Shown here piece by piece: positions 1-7,470 of a DNA stretch of 64,000 nt (the stretch's first letter is position 1; each line of letters begins with the position of its first letter). This DNA comes from Nocardioides daedukensis (GTDB lineage Bacteria; Actinomycetota; Actinomycetes; Propionibacteriales; Nocardioidaceae): contig NZ_JACCAA010000001.1 of NCBI RefSeq assembly GCF_013408415.1, positions 930,001 to 994,000 on the forward strand, read 5' to 3'. The notes below the pieces were generated by a model. The model was not told the origin of the DNA and did not search any database. It saw nothing but the letters and a program-made list of their open reading frames with translations. The position numbers were made by a program, and so were the translations under genes.

Positions 1-211
1 GGCAGGCCCGGCGGGCACGGGTCATCGGCATCGCCGAGCGCACGCCGTGCTCACGGGCCAGGTAGTTGGCCGAGAGCACCACGCCCCGGTGCCCACCGCC
101 GACGATGACGGGTACGTCGACCAGGTCGGGACGGTCGCGGATCATCACCGACGCATAGAAGGCGTCCATGTCGATGTGGAGCAGGTGGCAGCCGGTCGAG
201 AGGTCGCTCAT
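1..211 (-). CDS. dinB: DNA polymerase IV (Y family), 5' part, cut by the window edge
   Basis: Only the first 70 codons lie in the window; the gene runs off the left edge. The product starts [20 protein letters not shown]. The [11 protein letters not shown] stretch is the signature of Y-family translesion polymerases and carries the first catalytic aspartate and the steric-gate region; [19 protein letters not shown] and [11 protein letters not shown] follow, as is usual in DinB. The ATG lies 18 nt after the stop of the methyltransferase gene, on the same strand, so it is probably the last gene of the SOS operon behind dnaE2. It could be an ImuB-type protein rather than a processive Pol IV, since the region that separates them is outside the window. 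Confidence 0.9.
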   Translation of the reverse strand, partial: MSDLSTGCHLLHIDMDAFYASVMIRDRPDLVDVPVIVGGGHRGVVLSANYLAREHGVRSAMPMTRARRAC

Positions 212-229
212 GGCGACCCCACCGAGAGG

Positions 230-940
230 TCAGTGCGTGGCGAGCACGTGCACCTGGGTGGCCAGGGAGAGATATTCCGGCCGGGTCGCCACGGCGCGCT
301 CGAGCTCGAGCAGGGCCTGGGTCGAACCCGGCTCGAGGTCGAGCAGTGAGCCGGGGACGAGGTCGGAGAAGACCCGGATGCCGTGCACCGAGCCGATCGT
401 GAACCCGGCCTGCTCGAGGTGCCCGGTGAGCTCTTCGCTGGTGAACCGGTGTCCGGCACGACCGACGGACTCACCGTCGAGGATCGCCCGGGCCTGGCCG
501 AAGTGGCCGGCGATGGCACGGGCCACCACGGCCGCGTGGCGCTGGTTGACCAGGAGGCTGAGGGTGCCGCCGGGGCGGAGCACCTCGGCGATGGTGGCCA
601 GTGCAGCCGCCGGGTCGTCGACGATCTCGAGCACTCCGTGGCACAGCACCACGTCGGCGCTGTCCGGACCGGCGACGTCGAGGAGGGTCGAGAGGTCGCC
701 CTGCTGGCCAGCCACCCGGTCGGCGACGTTGAATTCCTGGGCACGTCGACCGAGCGCGGCCAGTGCGTCGGGGCTGGGGTCGATGACCCGGACCTGGTGG
801 CCGAGCTCGGCCACCCGGACAGCGAAGCCGCCGGTGCCACCCCCGATGTCGAGAACGTCGCTGGAGGCGCCGAACACCTCGCGCAGCGACTCCCACACGA
901 CTGAGGTCCTGGCCGCTCCCCTGCGTTCACTGGCAGACAT
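230..940 (-). CDS. SAM-dependent class I methyltransferase
   Basis: A 236-residue Rossmann-fold methyltransferase. Motif I is VLDIGGGTGGFAVRVAE and the acidic end of strand 2 is VRVIDPSPDAL; VVLCHGVLEIV and LRPGGTLSLLVNQ match the post-I and motif III regions of the Methyltransf_11/25 group. The substrate cannot be read from sequence. The start chosen is the ATG of MSASERRGAAR; longer in-frame extensions are rich in Arg and Cys and look non-coding. It lies 43 nt after dnaE2 and 18 nt before dinB, so it should be co-expressed with the two polymerases, possibly under SOS control. The link of function to mutagenesis is only positional. Confidence 0.85.
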   Translation of the reverse strand: MSASERRGAARTSVVWESLREVFGASSDVLDIGGGTGGFAVRVAELGHQVRVIDPSPDALAALGRRAQEFNVADRVAGQQGDLSTLLDVAGPDSADVVLCHGVLEIVDDPAAALATIAEVLRPGGTLSLLVNQRHAAVVARAIAGHFGQARAILDGESVGRAGHRFTSEELTGHLEQAGFTIGSVHGIRVFSDLVPGSLLDLEPGSTQALLELERAVATRPEYLSLATQVHVLATH

Positions 941-983
941 GTGGCCCACATTAGTGGGTGCTCTCCTGCCAGTGCCGGATGCC

Positions 984-3900
984 TCATCCCGCACTCCCCG
1001 GACTGCGGTGCCAGAGCCTGCGCGGCACTTCGATCTCCTTGCCGTTGTCGGTCGGCCCACCGGCCGGACGGATGTCGGCATAGGGCGACATCCGGAAACC
1101 ACTGCTGTGCACCAGCACCCGCTTCGGCTGGTTCGACTCCTGGCCGGAGCCAGCCCTGTCTGTGTTGGTCCTGTCTGCGTCGGCACCATCGCTGGTCCGG
1201 TCCATCAGGTCTTGCACTGCGTCGAGTCCCCCGGCGTACCACGCTGCGTGCAGTGCCGGCAGCTCCCAGCAGCCCGTCGCCCGGACCGAGACCCCACGTC
1301 GGCCGGTCCGGCGCAGCTCACCGCGCACGACCAGCAGCCAGGACCCGAACACCGTGGAGGCGTAGGAGCTCTGCGCGTCCTCGAAGAACGTGGCGTCGAC
1401 CGGCCCCGTGGAGTCGTCCAGGGTCAAAAAGATGACCCGGCGCCCCGAACGGATCGGTGGTGTCTGGGTGGCCACCTTCACCCCGGCGACCAGGATCCCC
1501 GAGCGCTTCCGCTGGGCCAACAGGTCCTTGCTGCGCACGACGCCGAGTGCATCGAGGAACTCGCGATAGTTCTCCACGACGTGCTGACTGACGTCGAGTC
1601 CCAGGATCTCCAGCTCTGCCTTCATCCGGTCATGCGAGTCCATCTCCGGCAACCCGCTGGCCTCTCCCTCCTGCCCCTCGCCGAGGTCGAGAGCCAACTG
1701 CACACTGGTCACCGGGACCGGTGGCGCGGCAGCCCGCGACTGCGCGGAGGCCTGGGCCCAGACCCCGGCGCGCCCCAGCGCATGGCGCTCGGTGCCCGGG
1801 GCGTCCTCGCGCAGCAGTGGGTCCGTGCTGCTGCGCGCCGCTGCCTGCTCGGCACGGGCCGAGGCCTGCTGCTGGGGGGTCCGGGTGCGGGTGAGCGCCT
1901 TCGAGGTGAGCCCGCGCCCACGCGTCGACGACCGGGCACCGGCCCGGGCCAGTCGATCGAGCTCGGCGACCTGCAGGAGCAGGTCACGACGCGTCACGCT
2001 GCCGCGACGGCGTACGTCGTTGGTGGCACCGATGCCGTAGACGTCGTCGAAGCCGCCGGCCAGCACCAGTCGCTCGACCACCGGTCGTGAGGTGTTCGTG
2101 CGATGCCAGAAGTCACTCAGCGACTGGAAGGGACTCTCCTCGTCCTCGCCCCGGGCTGCGACGATCCGCTGGACCTCGCCGGCGTTGATCCCCTTCACCT
2201 CGGCCAGGGCGAGCCGGATCCCATGGTCGACACCGGTCCGGGTGGGTCCGGGTGATCCAGCAGCGACGTAGGCGGAGCCGCTCGAGACCGGTTCGACGGT
2301 GTATTCCTTGCCGCTCCGGTTCACGTCGAGACCGAGCACGGTGATCCCGAGCTGCCGGGCGTCGTCGAGGATCAGTCTCTTGGGGTACATGCCCGGGTCG
2401 TGGGTGAGCACGCCGGCCAGGAAGTGCGCCGGCCAGTGGGCCTTGAGCCAGGCCGACTGATAGGTCGGCAGCGCGAACGCGGCCGCATGCGCCTTGCAGA
2501 AACCGAAGGAGGCAAAGGCCTCCAGGATCTTCCAGACCTGCTCGGCGACCCGGGTCGAATAGCCACGGGCCAGGCAGCGCGGGAAGAACCAGAGCTTCGT
2601 CTGCGCCATGCCGTCGGGCTTGCCCAGGGCTCGCCGCTTCTCGTCGGCCTCGGCATAGCTGACTCCGCCGAACTGGCCGATGATCTCGATGACCTGCTCG
2701 TGGAAGACCACCACACCGTGGGTCTGGGACAGGATCGGCTTCAGGTCATCGTGCAGGTAGGACGGCATCTTCCAGCCCTGCTTGGCCTCCAGGTAGGGCG
2801 TGATCATGTCGCTCTTGACCGGACCCGGCCGGAAGAGCGAGATGTCGGTGATGATGTCGTCGAAGCTGTCGATGCCGGACTTGCCGACCAGCTCGCGCTG
2901 GCCGGGCGACTCGATCTGGAACACACCGAGGGTCTTCGCCGCGCTGATCATCTCGAAGGTCGTGTCGTCGTCGAAGGGCACCTCCGCCTCGTTGTCGAGA
3001 TCGATCTCGACGTCATCGACCCGCTTGATCTCGGCCAGGGCGTGCGCCATCGCGGACTGCATCCGGATGCCCAGCACGTCGAGCTTGAGCAGGCCGAGGT
3101 CCTCGACGTCGTCCTTGTCGAACTGGCTCATCGGATAACCCGCATGGCTGGCCTCGACCGGGGTACGGTCGAGCAGGGTGGCGTCCGAGAGCAGCACCCC
3201 GCACGGGTGCATGGCGACGTGCCTGGGCAGCCCGTCGAGCCGCTCGACCAGACCGAAGAACATCTCAGAGCCTGCCCCTCCCTGCGCCTGGAGGAACCCG
3301 GAGGCACGCAGCTCCGGCAGCTCGCGCAGGGCCATCCGGGCGTCCCGGGCGCGGATGTGCGGGAACGCCTTGGCGATCGCGTCGATCTCACCCGGTGGCA
3401 TGCCGAGCGCCGCCCCCACGTCACGCACCGCATGGCGCACTCGGTAGGTCTCCATCATCGAGACCGCCACACAGCGCTCGGCGCCGTACCTGTCGAGGAT
3501 CGCGTCATAGACCTCCAACCGGCGCGCCGACTCCACGTCGATGTCGATGTCCGGCAGGTCCTTGCGCAACGGCGAGAGGAACCGCTCCATCAGCAGTCCG
3601 TGCCGGATCGGGTCCACCCCGGAGATCCCGAGGAGATAGTTGACCAGGCTGCCCGCCCCGGAGCCACGGGCCGCAGCGCGCACGCCCATCTCCCGGATCA
3701 TCGCCACCACGTCGCCCACGGTGAGGAAGTACGGCGCATAGCCGAGGTCTCGGATCATCTCGAGCTCGTCGTCGAGCCGCTTCCAGATCCGTTGCCGCGC
3801 CACGTTTCCGTAGCGCCAGTCGATCGCTGCCTCGCACCGCGCCCGCAGCGTCGAGTCGGCACCGCCCAGGGTCTGGCCACCCCCGGACCCGCGCCGGCTG

Positions 3901-4931
3901 GTCAGCTCGAACTCCGGGAAGTGGGTCTCCCCCAGGCCCAGGTCTGCTCGCGGGTCGAGTGCACATCTCTCAGCAGTGGCGCGGGTGCGGGCGAGCAGCT
4001 CGCGCGCCTCCCGTGCGGGGTCGCCGGACAGGCCGGCCAGGTGGCAGATCTCCTCGGCGATCTCGTGCATCTGCTTGCCGGACTTGAGGAAGCCCTCGGC
4101 GTTGCGCCGGAAACCGCCCGGTCCGCCGCCGGAGAGCCCCGCCGAGCCGAGGGGCACCAGGGTGCGGGCGGCGTCGAGCACGTCGATGGTGGGCGCGTCG
4201 AGCCGGTCGGCATAGCGGACCGCGTTGGTCAGCACCATCGTCAGTCCGGCGTCGCGGGCAGCCCCCGCCATCCGAGCGGCGTGCTGCGACGAACCGGGGC
4301 CCCAGCCCTGGTTGCTCCCGGGGAGGCGGTGGGAGACGAGCTCGACGACGAGGTTCTCCCGTGGGACCAGGCCCTTCCAGCGGGCCAGGACCTCGCGGGC
4401 ACGATCGGGACGACGTGCTGTCGCCGCGGCCCCGAGGGTGGATCCCGGTCCGAGCAGGACGATGACGTCGTCGCCGCAGTGCTCCGCGATCAGCTCCGCA
4501 GTGGCCACCGGTCGTCCCCGTTCCCCGGTCAGGTGGGTGGCTGAGACCAGCCGGCAGATCGATGCCCAGCCGGCCTTCCCGCTGGCCAGGAACAGCGCCC
4601 GGGGCAGGTTCTGCTCACGGAACGCGCCTCCACGCACCGGGCTGCGTCGTTGACTGCCGGGTCGGTGGTTCCCTTCGGGCCCGGGCAGCAGCGCCGCCTG
4701 GTCGGTGGCCGCAGCCGAGTAGGCGAGATCCACCCCGAGCACCGGGCGGATCCCGGCCCGGGCGCACTCCTTCACGAACCGGACCGCGCCATAGGTGCCG
4801 TCGCGGTCGGTCAGGGCAAGGGCATCCATCTCCTGTTCCAGGGCACGCTCGACCAGCACGTGCGGGTGGCTTGCGCCGTACTGGAGTGAGTAGCCGGAGG
4901 CGACATGGAGATGGACGAACGGGTCAGGCAC
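984..4931 (-). CDS. dnaE2: error-prone DNA polymerase III alpha subunit DnaE2
   Basis: A C-family DNA polymerase of 1315 residues that in actinobacteria performs SOS mutagenesis. The N-terminus (VHLHVASGYSLQYGASH, then LTDRDGTYGAVRFV) is a PHP domain. The palm has PDIDIDVESARR and LLKLDVLGIRMQ with the catalytic aspartates; LDDSTGPVDATFFEDA belongs to the C-terminal OB fold. It is longer than the roughly 1,080-residue mycobacterial enzyme: a low-complexity segment rich in Arg, Ser, Ala and Gln (about window 1740-1980) sits between the helix-hairpin region and the OB fold. The start is a GTG (VPDPFVHLHV) overlapping the end of the upstream HEPN gene by 8 nt, which implies translational coupling. 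Very confident on family; the DnaE2 rather than DnaE1 assignment rests on neighbours and the divergent palm. Confidence 0.93.
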   Translation of the reverse strand: MPDPFVHLHVASGYSLQYGASHPHVLVERALEQEMDALALTDRDGTYGAVRFVKECARAGIRPVLGVDLAYSAAATDQAALLPGPEGNHRPGSQRRSPVRGGAFREQNLPRALFLASGKAGWASICRLVSATHLTGERGRPVATAELIAEHCGDDVIVLLGPGSTLGAAATARRPDRAREVLARWKGLVPRENLVVELVSHRLPGSNQGWGPGSSQHAARMAGAARDAGLTMVLTNAVRYADRLDAPTIDVLDAARTLVPLGSAGLSGGGPGGFRRNAEGFLKSGKQMHEIAEEICHLAGLSGDPAREARELLARTRATAERCALDPRADLGLGETHFPEFELTSRRGSGGGQTLGGADSTLRARCEAAIDWRYGNVARQRIWKRLDDELEMIRDLGYAPYFLTVGDVVAMIREMGVRAAARGSGAGSLVNYLLGISGVDPIRHGLLMERFLSPLRKDLPDIDIDVESARRLEVYDAILDRYGAERCVAVSMMETYRVRHAVRDVGAALGMPPGEIDAIAKAFPHIRARDARMALRELPELRASGFLQAQGGAGSEMFFGLVERLDGLPRHVAMHPCGVLLSDATLLDRTPVEASHAGYPMSQFDKDDVEDLGLLKLDVLGIRMQSAMAHALAEIKRVDDVEIDLDNEAEVPFDDDTTFEMISAAKTLGVFQIESPGQRELVGKSGIDSFDDIITDISLFRPGPVKSDMITPYLEAKQGWKMPSYLHDDLKPILSQTHGVVVFHEQVIEIIGQFGGVSYAEADEKRRALGKPDGMAQTKLWFFPRCLARGYSTRVAEQVWKILEAFASFGFCKAHAAAFALPTYQSAWLKAHWPAHFLAGVLTHDPGMYPKRLILDDARQLGITVLGLDVNRSGKEYTVEPVSSGSAYVAAGSPGPTRTGVDHGIRLALAEVKGINAGEVQRIVAARGEDEESPFQSLSDFWHRTNTSRPVVERLVLAGGFDDVYGIGATNDVRRRGSVTRRDLLLQVAELDRLARAGARSSTRGRGLTSKALTRTRTPQQQASARAEQAAARSSTDPLLREDAPGTERHALGRAGVWAQASAQSRAAAPPVPVTSVQLALDLGEGQEGEASGLPEMDSHDRMKAELEILGLDVSQHVVENYREFLDALGVVRSKDLLAQRKRSGILVAGVKVATQTPPIRSGRRVIFLTLDDSTGPVDATFFEDAQSSYASTVFGSWLLVVRGELRRTGRRGVSVRATGCWELPALHAAWYAGGLDAVQDLMDRTSDGADADRTNTDRAGSGQESNQPKRVLVHSSGFRMSPYADIRPAGGPTDNGKEIEVPRRLWHRSPGSAG

Positions 4932-5391
4932 TGAGCCCGGGTCGCCAGGGCAGTTGTTCCTCGAACGGCATGTGTGGTGCCAGTCCGAGGGCCTGCTCGA
5001 CGATGGCCAGGAACCGGTCCGACTCACGGACCAGGTCGTCTGCCTCGCGCTCGTTGACCGCGCGGGTGGAGCCTGCCTCTGCTGCGGCGCGCTTGCTGGC
5101 ACCGGCGGAGAAGAAGGCGGCCCACTCGGACAGCTCGGGAGCGATCTCCGCCAGCAGCACCCAGGCGTTCTTCTGGGCCCGACGGCGGCTGCTCGTGGGA
5201 ACCGGGACGGAGCGGGCGGCGATCAGGGCCGCGGCTGCTCGCAGTGCGGCGACGTGTGCGCACGCATAGCGGGTCGGGACCTCGGTCGTCGTGATCGCCT
5301 CACGCAGTGACTCGGCCGCCCGCTCGAGGTAGGAGTGGGTGGTTGCCGGGAGGCAGTAGGGGTTGGGGGTGGTGGGGTTCTTCGCAGTCAT
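4924..5391 (-). CDS. SAV_6107-family HEPN-domain protein
   Basis: A 155-residue, mostly helical protein rich in Ala, Glu and Arg. Segments such as YLERAAESLREAITTTEVPTR and ACAHVAALRAAAALIA resemble the actinobacterial SAV_6107 HEPN family. Many HEPN proteins are RNases or nucleic-acid-associated helical bundles; no RxxxxH active site is obvious here, so catalysis is not claimed. The gene is 15 nt after the DUF6504 gene and its stop overlaps the dnaE2 GTG start, occupying the place where imuA'/imuB stand in the classical mutasome operon. A role as a DnaE2 partner is inference from that tight coupling. Confidence 0.8.
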   Translation of the reverse strand: MTAKNPTTPNPYCLPATTHSYLERAAESLREAITTTEVPTRYACAHVAALRAAAALIAARSVPVPTSSRRRAQKNAWVLLAEIAPELSEWAAFFSAGASKRAAAEAGSTRAVNEREADDLVRESDRFLAIVEQALGLAPHMPFEEQLPWRPGLSA

Positions 5392-5406
5392 TGTCCGTGT
5401 CCCGTC

Positions 5407-5772
5407 TCAGTCCGTGCAGCCCAGGAGCTGCCAGTTGCCGTCTGCCCACGAGAAGGCCAGGTCGAAGACCCCGCTGCTGCAGTTGACCGTCATCCCATTG
5501 CCGGCTTCGACCCGCCACATCTCGCGTTCTGCAAGAAGGTCACCACTGAGCACCGACAGTCGCTGTCGATCCTCGACCGCGACGTCTGTTCCGACGACGG
5601 CGCGAGCACCGGCTGACTGCCACCAGGGACCGGTCTCCACCCAGTGCGCGACGACCTCGCGCACCTTCCACAACGTGCCGCGCCAGAGGAACTGCTCGGG
5701 AGCCTCGACCTGCCGGTCGCCCTGGCCCACCATTCCCCTGCGCACCTCTACGGGATCGTCATAGCGACGCAT
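5407..5772 (-). CDS. DUF6504 family protein, first gene of the SOS operon
   Basis: A 121-residue cytosolic protein with the conserved blocks RRYDDPVEVRRG, PEQFLWRGTLWKVREVV and AHWVETGPWW that mark DUF6504, a small actinobacterial family commonly found next to dnaE2. The function is unknown. The start MRRYDDPVEV is preceded by the strong Shine-Dalgarno sequence GGGGAAGGAG. It is the first gene of the minus-strand run DUF6504, HEPN, dnaE2, methyltransferase, dinB; a perfect LexA box lies about 140 bp upstream. Confidence 0.85.
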   Translation of the reverse strand: MRRYDDPVEVRRGMVGQGDRQVEAPEQFLWRGTLWKVREVVAHWVETGPWWQSAGARAVVGTDVAVEDRQRLSVLSGDLLAEREMWRVEAGNGMTVNCSSGVFDLAFSWADGNWQLLGCTD

Positions 5773-5912
5773 GTCATGCTCCTTCCCCAGAGCTTCGTGA
5801 CGGTTTTCGACCCCCTGTCACTCGACCCCTCGACCCCGGTGCTGCCCCTGCGGACCAGGCAGGTGATGTGCCCCCGGTGGGGACGGGGGTCGAGGTCATC
5901 CCCACCGGGTGA

Positions 5913-5928
5913 TCGAACATCTGTTCGA
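5913..5928. promoter_or_regulatory. LexA-binding SOS box
   Basis: TCGAACATCTGTTCGA is a perfect palindromic match to the actinobacterial SOS box core CGAAC-N4-GTTCG, with the outer TC/GA also symmetric. It sits about 140 bp upstream of the DUF6504 start and about 70 bp from the divergent ybaK-like start. Given the dnaE2/dinB content of the minus-strand operon, control of that operon is the natural reading. A leader of this length means the transcription start is probably near the box. Confidence 0.9.
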
Positions 5929-5984
5929 ACAACTCCAAGGTACATCACTCCCCCGACATCGCGTCAACACCTGTCCATGACGGA

Positions 5985-5990
5985 TAGGGT
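5985..5990 (+). promoter_or_regulatory. -10 element of a leaderless-type promoter, YbaK gene
   Basis: TAGGGT, then a 7-nt spacer, then the ATG at 5998. A start point about 7 nt after the -10 would put the 5' end at the start codon. This decides the start against the in-frame ATG at 5977. Confidence 0.55.
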
Positions 5991-5997
5991 CGGGCAC

Positions 5998-6462
5998 ATG
6001 GCCGACCACCCCTCCATCGAGAAGTTCGCCGCAGCCCTGACCGAGAAGGGCGGCCGGGGCGAGATCGTCGTACTCCCCGATTCGGTGCACACCGCGGCAC
6101 TCGCCGCAGAGGCGCTGGGCTGCGAGGTGGGCGCGATCGCCAACAGCCTGCTCTTCGATTCCGACGGCTCCCCGGTGCTGATCCTGACCAGCGGCGCGCA
6201 CCGGGTGGACACCGCGAAGATCGAACCGGTCACCGGTCCGCTGAAGCGCGCGAAGCCCGACTTCGTGAAGACCGCAACCGGTCAGGTGATCGGCGGGGTC
6301 TCTCCCCTCGGGCACCCCACTCGGCTGCCCACCTACATCGACCCGTGGCTGCGGCGGCACGAGACCGTCTGGGCGGCCGCCGGCCATCCCGCAGCAGTGT
6401 TCAGCACGACCTATGACGAACTGGTCGCGATGACCGGTGCGACCGAGCTCGAAGTGGAGTGA
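5998..6462 (+). CDS. YbaK/EbsC family protein (aminoacyl-tRNA deacylase type)
   Basis: A 154-residue single-domain protein of the YbaK/ProX family, which hydrolyses misacylated tRNAs such as Cys-tRNAPro or Ala-tRNAPro in trans. Typical blocks are EALGCEVGAIANSLLF, GAHRVDTAKI, and IGGVSPLGHP with the conserved GGVSPxGH turn near the active site. Which tRNA is edited cannot be decided. The chosen start follows a TAGGGT box by 7 nt; the ATG at 5977 would add MTDRVGH. The arsenate-reductase-like gene follows after 5 nt, so the two are co-transcribed. Confidence 0.88.
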   Translation: MADHPSIEKFAAALTEKGGRGEIVVLPDSVHTAALAAEALGCEVGAIANSLLFDSDGSPVLILTSGAHRVDTAKIEPVTGPLKRAKPDFVKTATGQVIGGVSPLGHPTRLPTYIDPWLRRHETVWAAAGHPAAVFSTTYDELVAMTGATELEVE

Positions 6463-6467
6463 GAACC

Positions 6468-6830
6468 ATGGAGATCTGGATCAACCCCGCCTGCTCGAAG
6501 TGTCGCACCGCCGTGGGTGCACTGGACGACGCCGGCGCGTCCTACACGCAACGGCGCTATCTCGACACCCCGCCGACCGTCGCCGAGATCGAGGACGTGC
6601 TGGGCCGTCTCGACCTCGAGCCGTGGCACATCGCGCGGATGAACGAACCGATCGCCGCGGAGATCGGGCTCAAGACCGTCCCCAAGGACTCCGCGCACCG
6701 CGCGGACTGGGTCCGGGCCCTGGCCGAGCACCCCAAGCTGATCCAGCGACCGATCATCACCCTCGACGACGGCACGGCGGTGGTCGCCCGCGACGACGAG
6801 ACCCTGGCCCGGGTCCTCGGGGCGAGCTGA
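6468..6830 (+). CDS. ArsC/Spx-family thioredoxin-fold protein
   Basis: A 120-residue glutaredoxin-dependent arsenate-reductase-like protein. MEIWINPACSKCRTAVGAL carries the CSKC site at the start of the first helix; TPPTVAEIEDVLGRL and IQRPIITLDDGTAVVARD match ArsC/YffB, with the cis-Pro loop RPI. No other arsenic genes are nearby (the ArsA-like ATPase at 37 kb is of a different type), so the substrate is open and the protein may simply be a thiol reductase. Its TGA overlaps the ATG of the next gene (TGATG), implying coupling with the DUF4126 protein. Confidence 0.85.
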   Translation: MEIWINPACSKCRTAVGALDDAGASYTQRRYLDTPPTVAEIEDVLGRLDLEPWHIARMNEPIAAEIGLKTVPKDSAHRADWVRALAEHPKLIQRPIITLDDGTAVVARDDETLARVLGAS

Positions 6831-7423
6831 TGGAGTCCCTCGCGCTGGTCTTCTCCAGCGGCTGGGCCAGCGGGATCAACGCCTACCTGGTGGTGCTGGT
6901 CCTCGGCGTGGCCGACAAGGCCGGAGGCTTCGAGCAGATCCCTGACGTCCTGGCCCGCTGGGACGTCCTGGCCGTCGCCGCCTTCCTCTACTGCATGGAG
7001 TTCGTCGCCGACAAGATCCCCTACATCGACTCGACGTGGGATGCGATCTCCACCGCGATCCGACCCACCGCCGGCGCCGTGATCGGCGTGCTCCTGGCCG
7101 GGGACGCCGACTCCCTCAACGCCGCCGTCGGTGGCGTCGTGGGCGGCACCTCGGCCCTCACCTCGCACGCGGTCAAGGCTGGTGGACGATTGGCGATCAA
7201 CTCCTCCCCCGAGCCGATCACCAACATCACCGCCAGCGTGCTCGAGGACGTCGCGGTCCTGGGCGTGGTCTGGTTCGCCATCGAGCACCCGATCGCGGCT
7301 GCCGGCATCGCCGCAGTCCTCCTGGTCGTGGGAGTGATCGTGCTCGTCTCGGTTGCCCGCCTGGTCAGGAAGTCCTGGCGACGCTGGAAGGGACGAGACC
7401 CCGGCACCGTCCGTCCCGCCTGA
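6830..7423 (+). CDS. DUF4126 membrane protein
   Basis: A 197-residue integral membrane protein with an N-terminal ALVFSSGWASGINAYLVVLVLG segment, an alternating set of hydrophobic and Gly/Ala-rich helices, and a basic C-terminus (RKSWRRWKGRD). The pattern SSGWASGINAY and KIPYIDSTWDAI fits DUF4126, a family of unknown function predicted to form five to six membrane helices. Start and the preceding stop share one base (TGATG). Third gene of the ybaK-arsC-DUF4126 run. Confidence 0.8.
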   Translation: MESLALVFSSGWASGINAYLVVLVLGVADKAGGFEQIPDVLARWDVLAVAAFLYCMEFVADKIPYIDSTWDAISTAIRPTAGAVIGVLLAGDADSLNAAVGGVVGGTSALTSHAVKAGGRLAINSSPEPITNITASVLEDVAVLGVVWFAIEHPIAAAGIAAVLLVVGVIVLVSVARLVRKSWRRWKGRDPGTVRPA

Positions 7424-7457
7424 CCCTCTGCCGAACGGACCGCTGCCGGGCAGCCAC

Positions 7458-7463
7458 TAGGGT
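7458..7463 (+). promoter_or_regulatory. -10 element of a leaderless-type promoter, FAD oxidoreductase gene
   Basis: TAGGGT with a 7-nt spacer to the ATG at 7471; there is no Shine-Dalgarno sequence before this start. Confidence 0.55.
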
Positions 7464-7470
7464 TCAGCGC

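Noticed and set aside
168-2090. 640-codon open frame on the plus strand across the methyltransferase and the dnaE2 end
   Set aside because: It crosses two genes of the other strand, is Ser/Arg/Pro-rich and has no start signal or recognisable domain.
2400-4544. 714-codon open frame on the plus strand, opposite dnaE2
   Set aside because: The minus-strand product is a full DnaE2 with palm and PHP motifs; the plus frame is His/Arg/Val-rich, matches no family and is a by-product of GC-rich codon structure.
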